A DNA stretch of 64,000 nucleotides from Thermodesulfobacteriota bacterium (GTDB lineage Bacteria; Desulfobacterota_D; UBA1144; Nemesobacterales; UBA2774), in the NCBI GenBank assembly GCA_035325995.1, contig DAOKYU010000007.1, forward strand, positions 62,001-126,000, read 5' to 3'. The notes under the pieces were generated by a model. The model ran no database searches. It worked only from the letters and a program-made list of their open reading frames with translations, and was not told the origin of the DNA. A program made the position numbers and the translations under genes. Of the stretch, positions 16,287 to 25,500 are shown piece after piece. Within the stretch, counting starts at the first letter, position 1. Every line of letters starts with the position of its first letter.

Positions 16287-17807
16287 ATGACCGGCAAGCT
16301 TATACTCACTTTCATAGCGATGGGTATCGGCGTTATGGTAATCGCGGTCGATATAGCCGCCATAAACGTCGCCCTCCCATCGGTCGAAAAGGATTTTCAA
16401 ACTACCATAGGCACTGTCGAATGGGTCGTGAACGGATATGTGCTCGCCTGGGCCGTGCTCATGGTTACGTGCGGGAGGCTGGCCGACATGTTCGGCCGGA
16501 GGAAGATCTTTTTCGCCGGTATAGTGGTATTCGGCGCGGCATCCCTCGTCGGCGCACTGGCCCACGATTCGGGGATGCTGATATCGGCGAGGGTAGTGCA
16601 GGGCGCGGGAGCGGCGCTCCTGTGGCCCGCGATACTCGGCATCGTGTATTCGTCCGTGCCGGATACGCAGAAGGGGCTTGCCGTGGGATTGATACTGGGC
16701 GCGGCCGGCGTCGGGAACGCGGCCGGACCGCTCCTCGGGGGTTTTCTTACCGAGCTCTTTTCCTGGCGGGCCGTCCTTTTCTTCAATATACCCTTCGCGC
16801 TGATCGCGGGCCTTATCACCTATTTCGTCGTGAAGGAAAAGGGCGCCGGCGAGTCCGGCGGGAAGATAGATTACGTCGGCATCGTAACCGTTTCGTTGTC
16901 GCTGGTATCGCTGCTCTACGCCGTAAACCAGTCGACGTCCTGGGGCTGGACTTCGGGCAAGACGCTCGCGCTCCTGGTTTCCTTCGCGGTATTCCTCGTG
17001 GTCTTTATCCTCTACGAGAGAAGGACGGCGGACGCGCTCATCCCGGAGGACGTCATGAACAACAGGAGGTTCATGGTAACGGGGGCCATGATGCCGCTGG
17101 CCGTTCCGGCGTTTTTCTCGATTCTGCTGTTCATCCCGCAGTACCTCGAAAAATTTTACGGGTACACACCCGTGGATTCGGGGGCCGCGCTCGTTCCCAT
17201 GCTCCTTACGTTCGCGCTCACCGCGCCGGTGTCGGGGACGGTTTATAACCGGCTCGGCCCCAGGCTGTCTATCTTTACAGGGATGGCGCTCCTCTGCGTC
17301 GGCACCGTCCTGATACTGCTGTTCGGGTTCGGGGGCTCGTATGCGGGTATGGTCCCGGGGCTGGTGCTTTTCGGGATCGGCGTCGGTTTTTCCATACCGT
17401 CGATTACGACCGCCGCGGTCGGGGCCGTCGACGAGGCGAGGGCTAGCCTCGCGGGCGGCATAATCTATATGTTCGAGCTTGCGGGCGGGGCGCTCGGGCT
17501 CGCCATAATAACGACCATATTCACCGACGCGGTCAGGAAGGACATTGCCGTCAGGCTCACCGAGCTCGGATTTGCCCTCACGGGCCCGCAGAAGTCCGAC
17601 CTTCTCGATTTCATCCTGGGCAGCGGGAGCAGGGAAAAGCTCGTAAGCGAGCTCGGGCCCGATAAGCTGAATACGGTTTTCTCTCACGTGAGGGAATCGT
17701 TCGTTACGGGACTCCAGGAGGGGCTCGGGTTCGCCGCCGTGGTCCTCGCCGTCGGAGCCGTTCTCACCCTCATCTTTATAGAGGGCAAGAAGGGCCCGCG
17801 CTCCTGA
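16287..17807 (+). CDS. DHA2-family MFS drug/proton antiporter (EmrB/QacA-like)
   Basis: A 506-residue inner-membrane transporter with the hydrophobic pattern of 14 transmembrane helices. Motif A appears as GRLADMFGRRK, and the DHA2 motif D1 (IAVDIAAINVALPSV) is in helix 1. Helix 5 carries a motif C-like stretch (GNAAGPLLGG). Members export drugs or toxic organics by proton antiport. The start follows GGAGGATGGA. Divergent orientation from a dienelactone hydrolase suggests a shared response to aromatic or lactone compounds, but no regulator is adjacent. Confidence 0.88.
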   Translation: MTGKLILTFIAMGIGVMVIAVDIAAINVALPSVEKDFQTTIGTVEWVVNGYVLAWAVLMVTCGRLADMFGRRKIFFAGIVVFGAASLVGALAHDSGMLISARVVQGAGAALLWPAILGIVYSSVPDTQKGLAVGLILGAAGVGNAAGPLLGGFLTELFSWRAVLFFNIPFALIAGLITYFVVKEKGAGESGGKIDYVGIVTVSLSLVSLLYAVNQSTSWGWTSGKTLALLVSFAVFLVVFILYERRTADALIPEDVMNNRRFMVTGAMMPLAVPAFFSILLFIPQYLEKFYGYTPVDSGAALVPMLLTFALTAPVSGTVYNRLGPRLSIFTGMALLCVGTVLILLFGFGGSYAGMVPGLVLFGIGVGFSIPSITTAAVGAVDEARASLAGGIIYMFELAGGALGLAIITTIFTDAVRKDIAVRLTELGFALTGPQKSDLLDFILGSGSREKLVSELGPDKLNTVFSHVRESFVTGLQEGLGFAAVVLAVGAVLTLIFIEGKKGPRS

Positions 17808-17946
17808 CGCCGGAATCGTCCGCTTAAAGGCAAAAATGATTGAGTGCCGGTTTCTTCTTGGTTAAACTTAATGAGTCTGATTAACATGCCCGTTCCCTTC
17901 GTTCGTTTCCGCCTCCGGCGGGATGAAGACGGGCAGGATTCTTTAA

Positions 17947-20900
17947 TTGAGAACCTTTAAAAGAGCTTCAATATGGTTAATGTCGGGCCTCGCGGTAATA
18001 GTTGTAATTGCGGCCTTATCGCTGCTCCTGGCCCAGAAGTACATCAGCCGTGAGCACGTAAAAAAAGAGATACTCAACTACCTTTCGGCCAGGATAGCCG
18101 GGAAGTTCGACTTCGAATCCATAGACTTTCAGTTCTTTCACAGGCCCCGCGTCGAGATAAGGGCCGGGAGCTTTTCGATACCCGGGGAGGCCGAGGGGAC
18201 GTTCGAGACGCTCATCGTATATCCGAGGGTGCTTCCCCTGCTGACCGGTCACGTCGAAATAGACTCTATAGAAATCGTAAAGCCGGTCGTAAGGCTCACC
18301 ATGCCGGAAACAGCCGGGCCGGAAACCGTGGAGGAGCGCGATACCCTAACAATAGTGCGAAATTATATTTCCTCCGTATTGGGGTATTTCGACAGGCAGG
18401 ACAAGGGGCTCGAAGCCGCGATAAGGAACGGTAGCCTGGTCCTGAGCCAGCCCGGGTACGAGGACCTTACGTTCGACGGCCTTAACGCCGGCGTCGGGCT
18501 CCCCGACGGCAGGCTCGAGGTCAGCGTCTCCGGGCGGGGGAGCCTGTGGGACAGGCTGTCCCTGAGCGTTTTCGCGGTCACGGGGGCAAAAGATGTAAAA
18601 GGCAGCCTTACGGTAGAGGGATTTAAGCCACGGCTTCTCTCGCGTTATTTACCCGAGGCCTTACGCATAATAAAAGACGGAAGTGTTAACCTTGCCGTCG
18701 ATTTCACGACCGATAAACTGGATTCGCTCGACCTGAAACTGGGCGCTTCGACGCCCGGCCTTACGCTCTTGAGAAACGGCGAGGAGTTCACTTTGCGTCT
18801 TAAGAGCCTCGCCGCCAACGCCGAGCTCTCGGATGCCGGGACGAAGGTCGTCCTAGGCCGCGCGGAGCTCGAGAACCCGCCGGCCGTTATATCCGGCTCG
18901 TACGAGATGGAAAAGTCCCCCGCTTCGGGGAAGCTCCTTTTGGAAGGCGCGAACGTGGACGCCGGGGCCGCAAGAGAGGCCACCCTCGCCGTGGCCGGGG
19001 GGAACGACGTCGCAGGCAAGATATTCGAGGTCGTGAGGGGAGGGACTGTCCCGAAGATTACACTCGAGGCCGCCGGGCCGACGTTCAGGGACTTCTGGCG
19101 AGAGGGGAACTTCGCGCTCCGTGGCAGCATGGTCGGCGGCTCTATACACATTCCAGTGGTCGGGTACGACATAGAGGAAGCGAGCGGGGACGCGGTTATA
19201 GCGGACGGGCTACTCCGGGGGACTAACCTCAGGGGAAGGCTCGGAAAATCCCTCGGGTACGACGGCACGCTGGTCCTGGGCCTGGGCGGCGACGAGGAGG
19301 ATCTCACTCTCGATATAGCGGTCGACGCCGAGCCGTCTGAAATTCCTCCGGTGATAATGCAGTTCGTCGACGACGAGGTCGTGAACCACGAGCTTTCGCT
19401 CCTGTCGAACGTAACGGGCAGGGTGACGGGCAGGCTCAGGCTCGGCGACAGGAAGAAAAACCCTGACCCGATAATAAATGCGACGGATATAGACATCACG
19501 GCCGAGTACGGACGGTTCCCCTATCCGCTCGGGATAAAGGGCGGGACGTTTTCGTTCGCGGATAAGGTCATGACGCTCAAGGGATTCACCGTAACCGGGG
19601 GGAACAGCTCACTCGCGGACGTGTCGGGGGTTATAGAGCTCGGGGACAAGGACAGCCTCGACATGAAGACGGGGGCAGCGTCGATAGACCTTGGGCAGAT
19701 TTATTCATGGCTCGGGGAATTCAAGGGATTCGGGCCGCATCTTAAAGACCTGGGCGCCGTTACGGGGAGGGCGGAATTCCCGTCGGTATCGGTGACCGGG
19801 CCGGTTTCGAAAGTAAAGGACTGGACGATTACGGCGAAGGGCATGATGACAGCCGTCGGCATGGAGCTCTCGGGGCCGCGCGAAAGGCTCGTGATAGCGA
19901 GCGCCGGCGTCGAGTCCTCGGGCGGGAGGATCACCCTTTCGAACGCCGTCCTTTCGCACGGCGAGACGTCGGTCAACCTGGACATGGTGCTCAGCGATTA
20001 CTTTACGGAGCTGTTCTCGCTCAAGATGGATTTCGACGGGAAGGTCTCGCCGCCGGCGATGGACATATTAACCGAATACGTGCCGCTTCCCGAGGAGCTC
20101 GTATTTTCGGGCCCGCTTTCGGTCGGAAATTCCAGCCTCGAGCTGAAAGGCGGGGGGAAAAAGAAGGCGCCGGACGGGAAAGGCGAAGGCGCGGCGGGCC
20201 CGGACGGGGGACCCGAGTGGGACGTGGACGTGAATGTAAAGGCGGACTCGCTCGAATGGAAAGAGGGGGAGGCCGCCCCGGAAGCGCCCGCAAGCACCCC
20301 GCAGCCCGGGGGGGAGAAGTGGAAGTCGCCCGTGAGCGGCAGGGTCAATATAGAATCGGCGAGCTTTAAGTTCAAGAAGCTCAACTGGGATTCCGTCCAC
20401 GCCATGGTCTCGTTCATGGAAAACGGCATCGGCATAGACGTGAGCAAGGCCGACCTCTGCGGCATTTCGACGCCGGGGTTCGTGAGCGTGGCCCCGCCCG
20501 GGGTCAAATTCGAATTCAGGCCGAATACGGCCGACGAAAGCCTGGAGGTCGTCATAAAATGCCTGCTCGACAAGGCCGGCATTATCTCGGGGGACCTCGA
20601 TCTGAAGGCGGTCCTCTCCTCGAACGCCGGGGAGGGCGGCTTCTTCGATAAGCTTCAGGGCCGCATCGACCTGACATCGACCGACGGCTGGGTCGAAAAG
20701 TACGGGAGCCTTGCGAGATTCTTCGCCATACTCAATTTCGGGGACATGTTCAGGGGACAGGGGCCGGATTTCAAAAAAGATGGATTCAGGTACGACAGGC
20801 TCACGGCCGGCGCCGATATTAACGACGGCAAGATCAATATAAATAAAGCGGTGATGGAGGGGCCTTCGCTAAAGGTTTTATGCGAGGGGTCCGTCGATCT

Positions 20901-21252
20901 CGTCAACGACAAGCTCGACCTCGAATTGATAGTAATCCCCGTAATGGCCGTCGATTCCGTGATAGACAAGATACCGCTTATAAGCTACATCTTCGGCGAC
21001 AGTAACGTTTCCATTCCGATAAAGATAACCGGCGATCTTTCGAATCCGTCCGTTTCACAGATATCGCCGTCGGCTATAAGGTTCGGGCTCCTCGGTCTCA
21101 TAAAGCAGACGCTCAACATACCGGCTACGATTATATTGCCGGTGAAAAGGGCCGAAATAAATGAGCCTGGAGATTCGGATGCCGCCCCGCCGCCGTCCCC
21201 CGCGGCGAGCGGCGGGAACGACGCCATGCCGGGCCTTCCGGATAATAAATAG
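17947..21252 (+). CDS. AsmA/YhdP-like envelope protein
   Basis: A 1101-residue protein with one N-terminal transmembrane helix (about residues 10-30) and a long beta-rich periplasmic region. The N-terminal domain (VEIDSIEIVKPVVRL) and the C-terminal AsmA_2-type segment (FAILNFGDMF, LIVIPVMAVDSVIDKIPL, SYIFGDSNVSIPIKITG) are recognisable. A Gly/Pro/Lys-rich low-complexity stretch lies around residues 735-790, and the tail is rich in Pro, Ala and Gly. AsmA-like proteins are thought to bridge the membranes and help phospholipid transport to the outer membrane. The start is a TTG at 17947. It is convergent with mscL. Confidence 0.8.
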   Translation: MRTFKRASIWLMSGLAVIVVIAALSLLLAQKYISREHVKKEILNYLSARIAGKFDFESIDFQFFHRPRVEIRAGSFSIPGEAEGTFETLIVYPRVLPLLTGHVEIDSIEIVKPVVRLTMPETAGPETVEERDTLTIVRNYISSVLGYFDRQDKGLEAAIRNGSLVLSQPGYEDLTFDGLNAGVGLPDGRLEVSVSGRGSLWDRLSLSVFAVTGAKDVKGSLTVEGFKPRLLSRYLPEALRIIKDGSVNLAVDFTTDKLDSLDLKLGASTPGLTLLRNGEEFTLRLKSLAANAELSDAGTKVVLGRAELENPPAVISGSYEMEKSPASGKLLLEGANVDAGAAREATLAVAGGNDVAGKIFEVVRGGTVPKITLEAAGPTFRDFWREGNFALRGSMVGGSIHIPVVGYDIEEASGDAVIADGLLRGTNLRGRLGKSLGYDGTLVLGLGGDEEDLTLDIAVDAEPSEIPPVIMQFVDDEVVNHELSLLSNVTGRVTGRLRLGDRKKNPDPIINATDIDITAEYGRFPYPLGIKGGTFSFADKVMTLKGFTVTGGNSSLADVSGVIELGDKDSLDMKTGAASIDLGQIYSWLGEFKGFGPHLKDLGAVTGRAEFPSVSVTGPVSKVKDWTITAKGMMTAVGMELSGPRERLVIASAGVESSGGRITLSNAVLSHGETSVNLDMVLSDYFTELFSLKMDFDGKVSPPAMDILTEYVPLPEELVFSGPLSVGNSSLELKGGGKKKAPDGKGEGAAGPDGGPEWDVDVNVKADSLEWKEGEAAPEAPASTPQPGGEKWKSPVSGRVNIESASFKFKKLNWDSVHAMVSFMENGIGIDVSKADLCGISTPGFVSVAPPGVKFEFRPNTADESLEVVIKCLLDKAGIISGDLDLKAVLSSNAGEGGFFDKLQGRIDLTSTDGWVEKYGSLARFFAILNFGDMFRGQGPDFKKDGFRYDRLTAGADINDGKININKAVMEGPSLKVLCEGSVDLVNDKLDLELIVIPVMAVDSVIDKIPLISYIFGDSNVSIPIKITGDLSNPSVSQISPSAIRFGLLGLIKQTLNIPATIILPVKRAEINEPGDSDAAPPPSPAASGGNDAMPGLPDNK

Positions 21253-21270
21253 GCTGCGTCCCCGCGTTAA

Positions 21271-21702
21271 TTACTTGTTCCTGAGTATGTCCCTTATCTC
21301 CGTGAGGAGCTTCTCTTCGTTCGAGGGCTCGGGCGGGGCCGGCGGGGCCTCTTCGCTCTGTCTCTTGAGCCGGTTTATATTCTTGACAAGTACGAACACC
21401 GCGAAGGCCACTATGAGGAAGCTGATGACGGTGTTTATAAACGCGCCGTAATTTATCGTTACGGCACCGGCGGTCTGGGCGTCCGCAAGGGCGGCGTAGG
21501 GGCCTGGCGGGACCCCTTCTTTCAGCACTACGAAAAGGTTCGAGAAGTCCACGTTTCCGAGAACGAGGCCGATAGGGGGCATGATGACATCGTTTACAAG
21601 AGACTGGACTATAGTGCCGAATGCGGTGCCGATTATGATACCGACGGCCATGTCGACGACATTTCCTTTTATCGCGAATTCCCTGAATTCTTTAAGCACC
21701 AT
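21271..21702 (-). CDS. mscL: Large-conductance mechanosensitive channel MscL
   Basis: A 143-residue MscL of normal length. The N-terminal amphipathic segment (LKEFREFAIKGNVVDMAVG) leads into TM1 (VGIIIGTAFGTIVQSLVNDVI), the periplasmic loop follows with MPPIGLVLG and FSNLFVVL, and TM2 and a charged C-terminal helix complete the channel. It is the homopentameric osmotic safety valve of the inner membrane. A GGAGGT precedes the start by a few bases on the minus strand. It is convergent with the AsmA-like gene, 18 bases away. Confidence 0.97.
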   Translation of the reverse strand: MVLKEFREFAIKGNVVDMAVGIIIGTAFGTIVQSLVNDVIMPPIGLVLGNVDFSNLFVVLKEGVPPGPYAALADAQTAGAVTINYGAFINTVISFLIVAFAVFVLVKNINRLKRQSEEAPPAPPEPSNEEKLLTEIRDILRNK

Positions 21703-21817
21703 CCACCTCCGTTAAGTATCAATTTTCGTAATTATTACACATAGCGCGCCCGCAGCCAACCTGAATATGTGGACTGCCGCCGCGGCGGCTGATAAAATAA
21801 CCTTTCGGACTATTTTA

Positions 21818-22105
21818 ATGACAGGGACGAAAAATCAAAACCGGGTAGAGATAAAGTACTGCCGGCAGTGCCGCTGGCTCCTCCGCGCTTCGTGGATGGC
21901 GCAGGAGCTGCTGACGACGTTCAGCGAGGAGCTCGGCGAGGTTGCGCTCGTTCCCGGAACTGGCGGCGTGTTCGAGGTAAGGGTTTCGGGCGAGCTCGTA
22001 TGGTCGAGAAAGGAGAGGGGGCGCTTTCCCGACATAAAGGAGCTCAAGCAGCTCGTCAGGGACCACGTCGCCCCGGGAATGGACCTCGGGCACTCGGACG
22101 CCTGA
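21818..22105 (+). CDS. Rdx (SelT/SelW/SelH)-family CxxC protein
   Basis: A ~95-residue thioredoxin-like protein of the Rdx family. It has the redox motif CRQC at the end of the first strand (IKYCRQCRWLLRASWMAQELL), and GTGGVFEVRVSGELVWSRK is the family's second block. The selenocysteine position of SelW is occupied here by Cys, so no recoding is needed. The start is uncertain; ATG 21818 gives the normal length but lacks a good ribosome site. It lies 66 bases before aat on the same strand. Confidence 0.82.
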   Translation: MTGTKNQNRVEIKYCRQCRWLLRASWMAQELLTTFSEELGEVALVPGTGGVFEVRVSGELVWSRKERGRFPDIKELKQLVRDHVAPGMDLGHSDA

Positions 22106-22171
22106 CGCCGAATCCGACCGGGATACGAACCTTCGTTCCGTCAAATCTCATACGCGTATAATATTCCCCCG

Positions 22172-22864
22172 ATGCCCGTTTATCTTCTGGACAGCTCGAT
22201 TTCATTTCCCGGCCCCGACATGGCCGAGGAAGACGGCCTTCTCGCCATAGGGGGCGACCTCTCGAAAGAGCGTCTCCTGCTCGCCTACGCAAGCGGAATT
22301 TTCCCGTGGTACTCGGAGGGGTATCCGATAATGTGGTTCTCCCCGGACCCGCGCCTCATCTTCGAGCTCGGCGGCCTTCACGTGTCGAAGAGCCTCATGA
22401 AGACGATAAAATCCGGCGTCTTCGAGGTGAGGTTCGATACGGCGTTCGAGGAGGTCATGCGCCTCTGCGCCGCGACGGCGCGGAAAGGGCAGGAGGGGAC
22501 GTGGATTACGGGCGACATGCTGGATGCGTATACCAGGCTTCACCATGACGGCTATGCGCACTCCGTCGAGACATACCGCGGGGACGAGCTCGTCGGAGGG
22601 CTCTACGGCGTCTCGCTGGGCGGGGTCTTTTTCGGGGAGTCGATGTTCCACAGGGTAAGGGATGCGTCGAAGGTTGCGTTCTATCATCTGGATAGATTCC
22701 TCGCGTCGAACGGTTTCGACTTCATCGATTCCCAGGTTCCTAACAGCCACATGAAGAGCCTCGGCGGCAAGGAGATTTCGAGAGAGGAATTCCTTTCGAG
22801 ACTCGCGAAATCGCTCGAAAAGAAAACCCTCCGGGGGCGCTGGCGGTATGAGCCGGAGACGTAA
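22172..22864 (+). CDS. aat: Leucyl/phenylalanyl-tRNA-protein transferase
   Basis: A 230-residue Aat of normal length. The family blocks are all present: GLLAIGGDLSKERLLLAYASGIFPWY, WFSPDPRLIFE, WITGDMLDAYTRLH, GLYGVSLGGVFFGESMF and IDSQVPNSHMKSLGGKEISR. It transfers Leu or Phe from tRNA to proteins with N-terminal Lys or Arg, marking them for ClpS/ClpAP in the bacterial N-end rule. The gene sits between the Rdx gene and an SGNH hydrolase gene. Confidence 0.97.
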   Translation: MPVYLLDSSISFPGPDMAEEDGLLAIGGDLSKERLLLAYASGIFPWYSEGYPIMWFSPDPRLIFELGGLHVSKSLMKTIKSGVFEVRFDTAFEEVMRLCAATARKGQEGTWITGDMLDAYTRLHHDGYAHSVETYRGDELVGGLYGVSLGGVFFGESMFHRVRDASKVAFYHLDRFLASNGFDFIDSQVPNSHMKSLGGKEISREEFLSRLAKSLEKKTLRGRWRYEPET

Positions 22865-22947
22865 ACGAACGAACATGCTGTTGTCACGGCGTACCGGGAG
22901 GGGTTATATTTGGAAAAATCGATAAAACATAATACGGAGGATTGTTT

Positions 22948-23607
22948 ATGAAAACCGTTTTGTGCTACGGGGATTCCATCACGTGGGGCTTTAAGCCCGA
23001 GGACGGGACGAGGTACGCATACGAAGAACGCTGGACAGGCGTCCTTCAGGCGAAGCTCGGCCCGGGCTACCGCGTCATCGAGGAGGGGCTTCCGGGCAGG
23101 ACGACCTGCTGGGACAGCCCTTATCTTGCCGACAGGAACGGCAAGGCTTCGCTTCCGCTCGTCCTTGAAACGCACGCCCCCATAGACATATTCGTTCTCA
23201 TGCTGGGGACGAACGACCTCTGGACGAGGTTCGGTTTCTCCGCGCAGGACATCGCGGCCTCGTGCATGTCGCTTGCCTGGACGGCTCTCAGGAGCATGTG
23301 CGGCCCCGGAGCGGGCGCGCCGGAGATAGTTCTCGTGGCGCCGCCTCATCTCGGCGCGCTTTCGCCGTACATGGGCCTGTTTTTCAGCGGAAGGCAGACA
23401 GAATCGAAGAAGCTCGGAAGGGAGCTCGAAAAGATAGCAGAGCTCCTCGGGTGCAGGTTCCTCGATGCGGCCGGGGTGGTAAAGCCGAGCAAGGCCGACG
23501 GGGTGCATCTCGACGCCGGGGCGAACCGAAAGCTCGCCGCCGCCGTCGCGGCCGCGATCTCGGGGAAGCCCGCCGGGGCCGAAAAGCCCGCGCGGAAGCG
23601 AAATTGA
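22948..23607 (+). CDS. SGNH/GDSL-family hydrolase (arylesterase-like)
   Basis: A 219-residue cytoplasmic SGNH hydrolase. Block I is YGDSITWG with Ser10, block II has Gly in GLPGRTT, block III is MLGTNDLW, and block V is DGVHLDAGA with the Asp-His pair. It resembles the small arylesterase/acyltransferase group. There is no signal peptide. The start is the ATG at 22948 with GGAGG 7 bases upstream; a TTG six bases earlier is less well placed. The C-terminus is a short basic tail. Confidence 0.88.
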   Translation: MKTVLCYGDSITWGFKPEDGTRYAYEERWTGVLQAKLGPGYRVIEEGLPGRTTCWDSPYLADRNGKASLPLVLETHAPIDIFVLMLGTNDLWTRFGFSAQDIAASCMSLAWTALRSMCGPGAGAPEIVLVAPPHLGALSPYMGLFFSGRQTESKKLGRELEKIAELLGCRFLDAAGVVKPSKADGVHLDAGANRKLAAAVAAAISGKPAGAEKPARKRN

Positions 23608-23704
23608 AAAATAGCGCCCGGCATGTATACTGAAATTCCGTTTACCATGCCTGATTCGAACCCGGCAAAAATCTAAAGAATTTTGACCGACAGAGGAGAC
23701 TTTA

Positions 23705-24163
23705 ATGAGCGAGTGGAAGTTTATAAATCACGGTAACCAGGAGATAGCGCCCTCCAAGAGCAAGAGGGCTGTCTTCATCGGCAGGTACCAGCCGTATCAC
23801 ATGGGGCACGTGAGCCTCGTAAGGCAGAAGCTGGACAAGGGAGTGCCGTGCCTGATAATGGTAAGGGATATCCCGCCCGACCCGAAGAACCCTTTCACGA
23901 CGGAGCAGACGGTCAGCATGATCGAAAAGTACCACAAGAGCAAGGGCGACGACGTCGTCGTGATGATAATCCCGGACATCGAATCCGTTAACTGGGGGAG
24001 GGGAGTCGGATACGAGATGAACGAGTTCACCCCGCCCGACGACATAGGCTTCATATCCGCCACGAAGGTAAGAAATTCGATAGCCGAAGGCAACGACGAC
24101 TGGAGGCAGCTAGTTGACGAGTCCATACAGGAAGACGTCGTAAAGTACCTGAAAGGCGAGTAA
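23705..24163 (+). CDS. Nucleotidyltransferase of the NMN adenylyltransferase type
   Basis: A 152-residue protein. The HIGH-type nucleotide-binding motif is GRYQPYHMGH (residues 26-35) and the distal motif is ISATKVRNSI, equivalent to ISxTxxR. The layout and length match archaeal-type NadM (NMN adenylyltransferase), which makes NAD from NMN and ATP. Related enzymes act on other small phosphates, so the substrate is inferred. A GAGGAG site lies about 8 bases before the ATG. It is followed by a GC-rich hairpin. Confidence 0.75.
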   Translation: MSEWKFINHGNQEIAPSKSKRAVFIGRYQPYHMGHVSLVRQKLDKGVPCLIMVRDIPPDPKNPFTTEQTVSMIEKYHKSKGDDVVVMIIPDIESVNWGRGVGYEMNEFTPPDDIGFISATKVRNSIAEGNDDWRQLVDESIQEDVVKYLKGE

Positions 24164-24187
24164 CCCGGAGCAGTACTGTAACCTTAC

Positions 24188-24212
24188 GCCCGGGGTTTAG
24201 ACCGCCCCGGGC
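24188..24212 (+). terminator. GC-rich hairpin after the nucleotidyltransferase gene
   Basis: Perfect 8-bp stem GCCCGGGG / CCCCGGGC (24188-24195 and 24205-24212) with a 9-base loop, 25 bases past the stop codon. Only a short, interrupted T run follows, so it may be a weak terminator or an RNA-stabilising hairpin. Confidence 0.4.
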
Positions 24213-24309
24213 CGTTCTCGAGACTTCCCGTCCGGATCGCTCGCGCTTGCGGGAAGAAGCGCGGCCGTGATATTATCGTTTATATACACCCAACGGACGG
24301 TGATGTCAC

Positions 24310-25494
24310 GTGGCCGGCGGTAATCACGATCGCGAGGAATGCGGTAAGGAGTTCGGCAGCTTCGCCGAGTTCTACCCGTTTTATCTGAGCGAGCATTCGG
24401 ACCCCCTGAACAGGCGGCTTCATTTCGCCGGATGCGTGCTCGTGATAGCGTCCGTGCTCTCTGCCGTTATCTTCGGCGAGTGGCTGTTTTTTCTCCTCGC
24501 CCCCGTATTCGGATACGGCCTTGCGTGGGTGGGCCATTTCTTCGTCGAGAAAAACAGGCCCGCCACGTTCAAGTATCCCCTCTGGAGCCTCATGGGCGAC
24601 TGGGCGATGTTCGGGGAGATAGTGACGGGGAAGATAAGGCTGCAGGTGACCGCCGGCGGCCTTTCGTGTCTCTCAGCCGCACATTCCGTATATACAAAAA
24701 CCGATTACCGGGTAAAATCTAAAAAGCATCTTCGGGGAATCTGCAACCTTATGCCGAAGCTTCTCGTATTTCAGCACGTGGCCCACGAAATACTTGGTAC
24801 GCTGGACCCTCTGCTCAGGGGATCCGGCTTCAGGATAAAGTACGTTAACTTCGAGCGGTATCCCGATTACGTCCCGATGCTTTCCGGGTACGACGGGCTC
24901 ATAGTCCTCGGGGGGCCGATGAACGTCGACGAAACGGGGAGGTACCCCTTCCTCAAGACTGAGGTTCGGGTTATAGAAAAGGCCATAGAGTCGGACATGC
25001 CCGTCCTCGGCATTTGTCTCGGCTCGCAGCTCATCGCGAAGACCCTCGGCTCCAGGGTCAGGAAGAACCGTGAAAAGGAAATCGGCTGGTACGACGTTAC
25101 ACCGAACACGGAAGGCGCGTCCGACCCGCTGCTTTCGCATTTTTCCGAAACGGAGAAGATATTCCAGTGGCACGGCGACACGTTCGACGTGCCCGGGGGG
25201 GGGACGCTCCTGGCTTCGTCCGAGCTCTGCGAGAACCAGGCGTTTCGGTACGGGGACAACGTTTACGGCTTTCAGTTCCACATGGAAGTCGACGAAAGGA
25301 TGGTCGAGAGGTGGCTCGGCATCCCCGAAAACCGGAAGGAGATAGAAGAAGCGGCCGCTATAGACCCGGAGAAGATAAGAAAAGATACGCCCGTTCACAT
25401 ATCGCGGCTGAAGGAGCTTAGCGACGCATCGTTCGCAGGGTTCGTTAACCTCTTCGGCTTTTCGAAAAAGCGCCTGACCCTGCCTTCGAGGTAG
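24310..25494 (+). CDS. Mpo1-like (DUF962) domain fused to a class I glutamine amidotransferase domain
   Basis: One open frame of 394 residues with two unrelated parts. Residues ~15-112 are a DUF962/Mpo1-like membrane domain (YPFYLSEHSDPLNRRLHF, WVGHFFVEKNRPATFKYP, SLMGDWAMF), related to yeast Mpo1. Residues ~148-394 are a GMP-synthase-like amidotransferase with nucleophile Cys236 (GICLGSQ) and YGFQFHMEVDE carrying His and Glu. The ~35 residues between fit neither family. An ATG at 24751 starts the second domain exactly. A TGA at 24647-24649 in the +1 frame would end the first domain at its normal length, so two genes joined by an indel are possible. The first start is GTG 24310. Confidence 0.65.
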   Translation: MAGGNHDREECGKEFGSFAEFYPFYLSEHSDPLNRRLHFAGCVLVIASVLSAVIFGEWLFFLLAPVFGYGLAWVGHFFVEKNRPATFKYPLWSLMGDWAMFGEIVTGKIRLQVTAGGLSCLSAAHSVYTKTDYRVKSKKHLRGICNLMPKLLVFQHVAHEILGTLDPLLRGSGFRIKYVNFERYPDYVPMLSGYDGLIVLGGPMNVDETGRYPFLKTEVRVIEKAIESDMPVLGICLGSQLIAKTLGSRVRKNREKEIGWYDVTPNTEGASDPLLSHFSETEKIFQWHGDTFDVPGGGTLLASSELCENQAFRYGDNVYGFQFHMEVDERMVERWLGIPENRKEIEEAAAIDPEKIRKDTPVHISRLKELSDASFAGFVNLFGFSKKRLTLPSR

Positions 25495-25500
25495 CCCCCG

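Noticed and set aside
16182..17687. Long open extension upstream of the dienelactone hydrolase start on the minus strand
   Set aside because: It lies opposite the MFS gene. Its sequence is Arg/Glu/Pro-rich with no domain, and the true start has a signal peptide and a ribosome site.
21818..22105. Selenocysteine in the Rdx protein
   Set aside because: The motif is CRQC with two cysteine codons; there is no in-frame TGA and no SECIS-like hairpin.
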